Source: CAZJWR01 sp964549765
GTDB taxonomy: Bacteria; Zixibacteria; MSB-5A5; GN15; JAAZOE01
Assembly: GCA_964549765.1 (NCBI GenBank)
Contig: CAZJWR010000016.1
Span: 1 to 62,565, forward strand
Reading direction: 5' to 3'
Length of the DNA stretch: 62,565 bases
Below the pieces are notes generated by a model, which did not search any database, was not told where the DNA came from, and saw nothing but the letters and a program-made list of their open reading frames with translations. Below, piece by piece: positions 58,173 through 62,565 of this stretch. Position 1 is the stretch's first letter. Each line of letters begins with the position of its first letter. Position numbers and translations under genes: made by a program.

Positions 58173-59489
58173 TCAAATCCCCTCCAGCCGGTGCGCGACG
58201 AATCCCTCGATACGATCCTTTAATTTGTCCGGCATCCGGCCCAGCGTCTTCGCCACGAATCCGGATACGACCATCCGTACCGCATCATCCGGCATCATCC
58301 CCCGGCTGGTCAGATAAAACACCATTTCCGGATCGATCGGCCCGACCGTGGCGCCGTGCGTGCAGGAGACGTCTTCGTTCAGAATCTCCAACTCCGGGAT
58401 AGTCTCCGCTTTGGTGCCTTTGTTCAACAGCAGATTGCGATTTTCCTGATACGCCTGGCAGGTCGGCGCGTCATGTTCGATACAAATCAGCCCGGTGTAG
58501 GCCGACTGCGCCCGATCCCGCAACACGACTTTGAAGTCAATGTTCGATGTCGTCTGACCCGAGGCATGATGATGCAAGGTGTGATTGTCGAACCGCTGAC
58601 GACCCGACCCGAACAGCAGGCCGTAAATGGCGCTTTCCGCGCCGGTGCCATTTAATGTAATACCGAAATTTTGCTTGGACAGCGCTCCGCCGAACACCAG
58701 CGGGATCGTCTGGATATTCCCGCCCGTATCGATGCGGGCGCGATGCGTCAGGTATGACGTGATTCCTATGGCTTGCTGCTGGAGCGAAACATATCTTATG
58801 CGGCTGTCGCGACCGCCGAATATTTCGACGGCGCTGTTGGTATAACCATGTTCATCGACCTCATCCGACCCGCCGTCGTATTCGTCGATAATCGACACTT
58901 CGCTGTTGTCACCGATGACGGCCAGCACCCGATGAAACTGCCTCCCGCCGCCGAGACTCGCCTCGTGCCGAATATGAATCGGATTTTCGACAATGGTATC
59001 GCCGGGCACATAGATGAAAATGCCGTCCTCCCAGAGAGCGCCATTGAGCGCCTCGAATATCCCGATCTTCTCGTTCACCAAGTGATACAGGTATTCCTTG
59101 ACCTTCTTTTCGTGATGTTTGATCGCCTGCGTCAAAGGCGTGATAATGCCGCCGTACGACGCCAGATGGTCGGAGATATGATAACACAGCCGGCGTCCAC
59201 CCAGTTCGACCGCGCCGCCGTCGAGATGGCCGTCGAAGACTTCTTTCGCCAGCGCTTCGTCGACCTCGACATGGTTTCTGATAAACGACATTTCCGAAGG
59301 CCCGGTGTCTTCGATCAAAAAATGCGCCGGGTCAGTGTACCGCCACAGATGCAGGCCACGCTGCGGTATCGGGGCCGTATTGTATATATTCAGCGAAACT
59401 TGCCGCGCGTCTCGAAGCCATTCCGGGTCGGTATCGAAAATGGCGGGAAGCTCCAGCGACCGTTCCTGTTGTATATCTATCGTACTCAT
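58173..59489 (-). CDS. sufD: SufD: SUF scaffold subunit
   Basis: 438 residues, SufB/SufD beta-helix family. Conserved C-terminal part: LNGTGAESAIYGLLFGSGRQRFDNHTLHHHASGQTTSNIDFKVVLRDRAQSAYTGLI and ILNEDVSCTHGATVGPIDPEMVFYLTSRGM with the conserved Cys-Thr-His-Gly. Works with SufB and SufC. The start at 59489 is one base after the sufB stop; an earlier in-frame start would overlap sufB. Confidence 0.95.
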   Translation of the reverse strand: MSTIDIQQERSLELPAIFDTDPEWLRDARQVSLNIYNTAPIPQRGLHLWRYTDPAHFLIEDTGPSEMSFIRNHVEVDEALAKEVFDGHLDGGAVELGGRRLCYHISDHLASYGGIITPLTQAIKHHEKKVKEYLYHLVNEKIGIFEALNGALWEDGIFIYVPGDTIVENPIHIRHEASLGGGRQFHRVLAVIGDNSEVSIIDEYDGGSDEVDEHGYTNSAVEIFGGRDSRIRYVSLQQQAIGITSYLTHRARIDTGGNIQTIPLVFGGALSKQNFGITLNGTGAESAIYGLLFGSGRQRFDNHTLHHHASGQTTSNIDFKVVLRDRAQSAYTGLICIEHDAPTCQAYQENRNLLLNKGTKAETIPELEILNEDVSCTHGATVGPIDPEMVFYLTSRGMMPDDAVRMVVSGFVAKTLGRMPDKLKDRIEGFVAHRLEGI

Positions 59490-59490
59490 G

Positions 59491-60924
59491 TTATCCGACC
59501 GATCCTTCCATTTCAAGCTCGATAAGACGGTTGAGTTCGACCGCATATTCCAGCGGCAGCTCCTTGGTGAACGGCTCCATGAAACCGTTGACGATCAACA
59601 ACCGGGCTTCATCTTCGGTGAGACCACGGCTGGTTAGATAAAACAACTGCTCCTCGGCCACCTTGGAAACACGCGCTTCATGTTCCACCCGGACTTGATC
59701 GTTGTCGATTTCCATCGTCGGATAGGTATCGCTGCGGGCGTCTTCGCCGATCAGCAACGCGTCGCATTCGACCGATACTTTGGCGTTGGTGGCATTCTTG
59801 TATACTTTGACCAATCCCCGGTACGAGGCCCGGCCGTTGTCTTTCGATATCGATTTGGACGTAATCCGCGACGACGTGTTCGGCGCGGCATGAATCACTT
59901 TGGCCCCGGCATCCTGATGCTGATCGACGCCGGCAAACGCCACCGACAATATTTCGCCGCGCGCACCTTCGCCGACGAGCTGCACGCAGGGATATTTCAT
60001 TGTCAGGCGCGAACCGAGGTTGCCGTCGACCCATTCGACCGTGGCGTGTGCATGCGCCTCGGCCCGCTTGGTGACGAGATTATATATATTCCGCGACCAG
60101 TTCTGAATCGTCGTGTAGCGAATATAGGCGCCGTCCAGGGCGATCAGTTCCACGACGGCGGAATGCAGCGAATCGGTCGAATACACCGGCGCCGTGCAGC
60201 CCTCGATATAATGAACGCGTGCGCCCTTGTCGGCGATGATCAGCGTCCGCTCGAACTGGCCCATGTTTTCGGCATTGATCCGAAAATATGCCTGAAGCGG
60301 CACTTTGACGTCCACGCCCGGCGGGACATAGATAAACGATCCGCCCGACCACACCGCCGTATTGAGCGCCGCGAATTTGTTGTCGGTCGAGGGAATGATG
60401 GTACCGAAATACTTTTTGACGATATCCTCGTACTCGCGCAGACCGCTATCCATATCGAGAAACACGATGCCCTGCTTGCGCAGCTCGTCTTTCATCGAAT
60501 GATACACGACCTCGGATTCATATTGCGCCGAAACACCGCCGAGGAACGTCTTCTCCGCTTCGGGGATACCCAGGCGGTCGAACGTATTTTTGATATAGTC
60601 GGGGACATCGTCCCAGCTTTTGCCCTGATGCTCGATCGGTTTCATGAAATAGTAGATATTGGCAAAATCGATCTCGTTCAATAGTTTGGTATTGCCCCAC
60701 TTCGGCATCGGCTTGGCGTAAAAAATATCCAGCGCCTCATGCCGCCGGTCAGCCATCCAGCGCGGTTCGCCCTTGAGCTTCGAGATCATCTCGACCACTT
60801 CATGGCTGAGGCCTCTGGCCCCTTTATGAAAATAATTCACCGGATCGCGAAAACCGTATTTGGCCTCGTAATCGGTGTTCAGCTTTTGCAGGTCTCGTTT
60901 TTGCTCTCGCACGGTATCGGCCAT
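59491..60924 (-). CDS. sufB: SufB: SUF scaffold subunit
   Basis: 477 residues, normal length. N-terminal YGFRDPVNYFHKGARGLSHEVVEMIS, middle GGSFIYVPPGVDVKVPLQAYFRINAENMGQFERTLIIADKGARVHYIEGCTAP with the acceptor Cys, and the C-terminal RVEHEARVSKVAEEQLFYLTSRGLTEDEARLLIVNGF are all canonical. Builds the nascent Fe-S cluster on the SufBC2D complex. GGAGG precedes the ATG; sufC ends three bases upstream. Confidence 0.97.
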   Translation of the reverse strand: MADTVREQKRDLQKLNTDYEAKYGFRDPVNYFHKGARGLSHEVVEMISKLKGEPRWMADRRHEALDIFYAKPMPKWGNTKLLNEIDFANIYYFMKPIEHQGKSWDDVPDYIKNTFDRLGIPEAEKTFLGGVSAQYESEVVYHSMKDELRKQGIVFLDMDSGLREYEDIVKKYFGTIIPSTDNKFAALNTAVWSGGSFIYVPPGVDVKVPLQAYFRINAENMGQFERTLIIADKGARVHYIEGCTAPVYSTDSLHSAVVELIALDGAYIRYTTIQNWSRNIYNLVTKRAEAHAHATVEWVDGNLGSRLTMKYPCVQLVGEGARGEILSVAFAGVDQHQDAGAKVIHAAPNTSSRITSKSISKDNGRASYRGLVKVYKNATNAKVSVECDALLIGEDARSDTYPTMEIDNDQVRVEHEARVSKVAEEQLFYLTSRGLTEDEARLLIVNGFMEPFTKELPLEYAVELNRLIELEMEGSVG

Positions 60925-60927
60925 GGC

Positions 60928-61698
60928 TTATACCTCCGCCTTGACGCCAACCTCGTTGGCTATCCAGTCGTATCCTTTTTCCTCGAGTTGCAACGCCAAT
61001 TCCGGTCCGCCCGACCGGACGATATTGCCGGTCATCATGACATGCACGTAATGCGGCTTGATGTAATTGAGCAGACGCTGGTAATGTGTCACCAGCAGCA
61101 GGCCGTTTTTTTCGTTATGATAGCGATTGATCCCCTCGGCGACCGTCTTGAGCGCGTCAATATCGAGCCCCGAATCGGTTTCGTCCATGATCGCCATCAA
61201 CGGATTGAGGACGGTCATCTGAAGCACCTCGAACCGCTTCTTTTCCCCGCCCGAAAAACCTTCGTTGACATACCGCGTTGCAAACGCCGGATCCATCGAG
61301 AGCGCTTTCATCTCATTTTTCAGCAATTTACGAAAATCGCTCATGTCGGCGTCCTTGCCGCGATGCGCCTGGAGCGCCGCCCGCAGGAAATTGGCGACGC
61401 TGACGCCGGGAATCGCCAGCGGATACTGAAACGCCAGAAACAATCCCGTCCGCGACCGCTCATCCGGCGACATCTCCAGGATATTCTTCCCCGCCAGATG
61501 CGCTTCTCCGGAGATAATCTTGTAGCTGGGGTGACCCATCAGGGCATTCGAAAGCGACGATTTGCCCGAACCGTTGGGCCCCATAATGGCGTGGATTTCT
61601 CCGGGCCGGATACTCAAAGAAACTCCGTCGACGACCTTCTTGCCCTCGACCTCGACATGGAGGTTCTTGAATTCAAACAATGGTTGTGTATTGCTCAT
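60928..61698 (-). CDS. sufC: SufC: ABC-type ATPase of the SUF complex
   Basis: 256 residues. Walker A GPNGSGKSSL, Q-loop LAFQYPLAIPGV, signature EGFSGGEKKRFEVLQM and Walker B LMAIMDETDSGLDI, with H-loop LLLVTHYQRLL. Hydrolyses ATP to drive rearrangement of SufBD. Directly upstream of sufB; the regulator gene lies 39 bases upstream. Confidence 0.97.
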   Translation of the reverse strand: MSNTQPLFEFKNLHVEVEGKKVVDGVSLSIRPGEIHAIMGPNGSGKSSLSNALMGHPSYKIISGEAHLAGKNILEMSPDERSRTGLFLAFQYPLAIPGVSVANFLRAALQAHRGKDADMSDFRKLLKNEMKALSMDPAFATRYVNEGFSGGEKKRFEVLQMTVLNPLMAIMDETDSGLDIDALKTVAEGINRYHNEKNGLLLVTHYQRLLNYIKPHYVHVMMTGNIVRSGGPELALQLEEKGYDWIANEVGVKAEV

Positions 61699-61737
61699 GG
61701 CTTTATCCTTATCGTGTCTATGCGGGCAGGCTGCCGA

Positions 61738-62247
61738 TTAATTGCCCATGCCGCCCGGTTTATTGAACGATTCCGATTGCGTGTTTTGATCTTCGCCGAG
61801 AACCATAAACGCTCGCCGGCGAATATCCGGTCCGGGCGTGGACAGCAGGTCCTCGATGGTCGTGCCGGTCAAAAATTCCCGGATCATCCCCGACAATCCA
61901 CCCAGCATCTCGTGGAGCGAACATTCACCGGAATGAATGCATTCATCCAGATTACCGCCGAATTTTTTACAATGGCCGGGGTCAACCAACGGCCCGCCGA
62001 GGGCCGATATGACGTCGTGCAGGGTCATGTCGTTGGCCGGGCGAGCGATGCTAAACCCGCCGGCACGCCCGCGTTCGGCATTGACCAAACCGGCCTTGCG
62101 CAGCATCCATAGAAGCTTGGACGCATACGGGACCGAAAGACCCTCTTTTTGGGCGATTTCCGGGATGGATATCTGCCCTTCGGGCCCTTTCCGAGCGAGG
62201 GCCAAGAGGCACCGGAGGCCGTATTCTTCTATTGCGCTGATTCTCAT
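61738..62247 (-). CDS. Rrf2-family iron-sulfur regulator of the SUF operon
   Basis: 169 residues. The N-terminal winged helix (MRISAIEEYGLRCLLALA; IPEIAQKEGLSVPYASKLLWMLRKAGLVNAERGRAGGFSIARP) matches Rrf2/IscR/SufR. Three cysteines, C93, C103 and C109, with H112 can hold a cluster (GHCKKFGGNLDECIHSGECSLHEM). As first gene of the suf transcript it probably senses cluster status and represses its own operon, by analogy with SufR/IscR. The spacing of the Cys residues (x9, x5) differs from E. coli IscR (x5, x5). Confidence 0.93.
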   Translation of the reverse strand: MRISAIEEYGLRCLLALARKGPEGQISIPEIAQKEGLSVPYASKLLWMLRKAGLVNAERGRAGGFSIARPANDMTLHDVISALGGPLVDPGHCKKFGGNLDECIHSGECSLHEMLGGLSGMIREFLTGTTIEDLLSTPGPDIRRRAFMVLGEDQNTQSESFNKPGGMGN

Positions 62248-62273
62248 AACTCACCGAAGTTTAATTCGTTACG

Positions 62274-62293
62274 GACGGCGGAGCACCGCCGTC
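62274..62293 (-). promoter_or_regulatory. Leader hairpin in front of the suf operon
   Basis: GACGGCGG (62274-62281) pairs perfectly with CCGCCGTC (62286-62293) around a 4-base loop. It lies in the predicted 5' leader, 27 bases before the regulator's ATG. It could affect mRNA stability or bind the regulator as DNA. Confidence 0.45.
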
Positions 62294-62325
62294 ATAAATC
62301 TTTACTTCTTTGTAATGTTTAACGT

Positions 62326-62354
62326 AAAATAGGGACAGGAGTTCCGAAAATCAA
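62326..62354 (-). promoter_or_regulatory. Probable promoter of the suf operon
   Basis: Minus strand: TTGATT (62354-62349), 17 bases, TATTTT (62331-62326), giving a start near 62319. The -10 overlaps TTTTACGTTAAAC, an imperfect AT-rich inverted repeat that would suit an Rrf2 operator; this is only suggestive. Confidence 0.55.
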
Positions 62355-62565
62355 CACAAACTTTATCTTTTTTTATCTTTGGGAGATCGGCTAAGTGAGG
62401 TTATTCCCGTGGTGAACAACCCATACTATCATGTGGCCTGTGGCGGCAGACGCCCTGAGGCTATCCTATAAGTTTCGATTTCAAGTAAATCAGTCGCGGT
62501 GGCCCATCCCGGCTTTGCTGGGGTGGGATGTAGTTGAATGGCAGACAATGAGTCACGGCCATAAT
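62355..62565. other. Window end, gene-free, with repeat
   Basis: Upstream of the suf promoter no gene is seen up to the window edge. The last 90 bases are copy 2 of the dispersed repeat. A gene may start beyond the edge. Confidence 0.5.
62473..62561 (+). repeat. Dispersed 89-base hairpin repeat, copy 2
   Basis: Same length and order as 45017-45105. Core hairpin 62503-62527: CCCATCCCGGC with GCTGGGGTGGG, loop TTT. Relative to copy 1 one stem pair has flipped from G-C to C-G, one from T-A to G-T and one from C-G to T-G, so pairing is retained despite sequence change. Confidence 0.75.

Noticed and set aside
1..62565. Genome-wide recoding of TGA
   Set aside because: Several clear genes end in TGA at the expected place, including overlapped ATGA junctions (18152-18155, 56056-56059). 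TGA is a normal stop here.
1..62565. CRISPR array, tRNA, rRNA, prophage or insertion sequence
   Set aside because: No regularly spaced direct repeats, no tRNA-like cloverleaf, no rRNA core and no transposase or integrase were seen.

Overview
The window reads as a moderately GC-rich bacterial chromosome segment from the FCB side of the tree. The closest fit I know is candidate phylum Zixibacteria or a near relative. This is inferred from style: secreted proteins end in paired dockerin-like repeats with the linker 'SGPPPDP', other secreted proteins end in type-IX-style 'FPNPFNPST' sorting domains, and outer-membrane beta-barrels are plentiful. No rRNA, tRNA, CRISPR array, integrase or transposase was seen, so placement cannot be confirmed from the sequence alone.

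Layout. 161-2398: secreted BNR-repeat/dockerin protein. 2476-5674: DinB protein, aldo/keto reductase, epoxyqueuosine reductase (queG) and SixA phosphatase. 5683-8467: an apparent arsenic operon on the minus strand, with a secreted DUF1573 protein, arsC and acr3. 8706-17005: SGNH hydrolase, dockerin-bearing putative glycosidase, cobalamin adenosyltransferase, dockerin-bearing papain-like peptidase and an orphan dockerin fragment. 17064-22377: MoxR-type AAA+/VWA pair and a penicillin-acylase-family enzyme. 22415-29835: membrane ferredoxin (NapH-like), an operon of PEP/pyruvate-binding protein + response regulator + CBS protein, a methyltransferase, a radical SAM protein and a zinc-ribbon membrane protein. 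30018-42000: SLC13 transporter, lipoprotein, small Cys-rich secreted protein, large secreted proteins, YceI protein, porin-like barrel, diaminopropionate ammonia-lyase and another barrel. 41836-42820: a long gene-free stretch with a consensus promoter and a highly structured candidate RNA. 42821-54626: DUF2914 protein, nitroreductase, alpha/beta hydrolase, an M16 peptidase pair, a barrel/DUF4097/TrmH operon and a patatin-Omp85 fusion. 54899-55703: two small secreted paralogues. 55739-62247: a complete SUF iron-sulfur operon headed by an Rrf2 regulator (Rrf2, SufC, SufB, SufD, Rieske ferredoxin, SufS, SufU, SufT-like).

The most interesting signal is in the arsenic operon. The DUF1573 gene (7370-8467, minus) is open from start to stop except for one in-frame TGA. 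That TGA falls exactly on the first cysteine of the family's conserved CGCT motif, so the protein reads ...RAS-U-GCT.... It looks like an undescribed selenoprotein, with stem-loops directly after the UGA, a good sigma70-type promoter, and placement upstream of a thioredoxin-type arsenate reductase. TGA is used as a normal stop elsewhere in the window, so a global code change is not the explanation. Second-tier signals are the candidate structured RNA near 42262-42690 (consensus promoter, crossing helices), an 89-nt dispersed repeat whose two copies show compensatory changes in a hairpin, and a dockerin remnant next to the cysteine peptidase gene.
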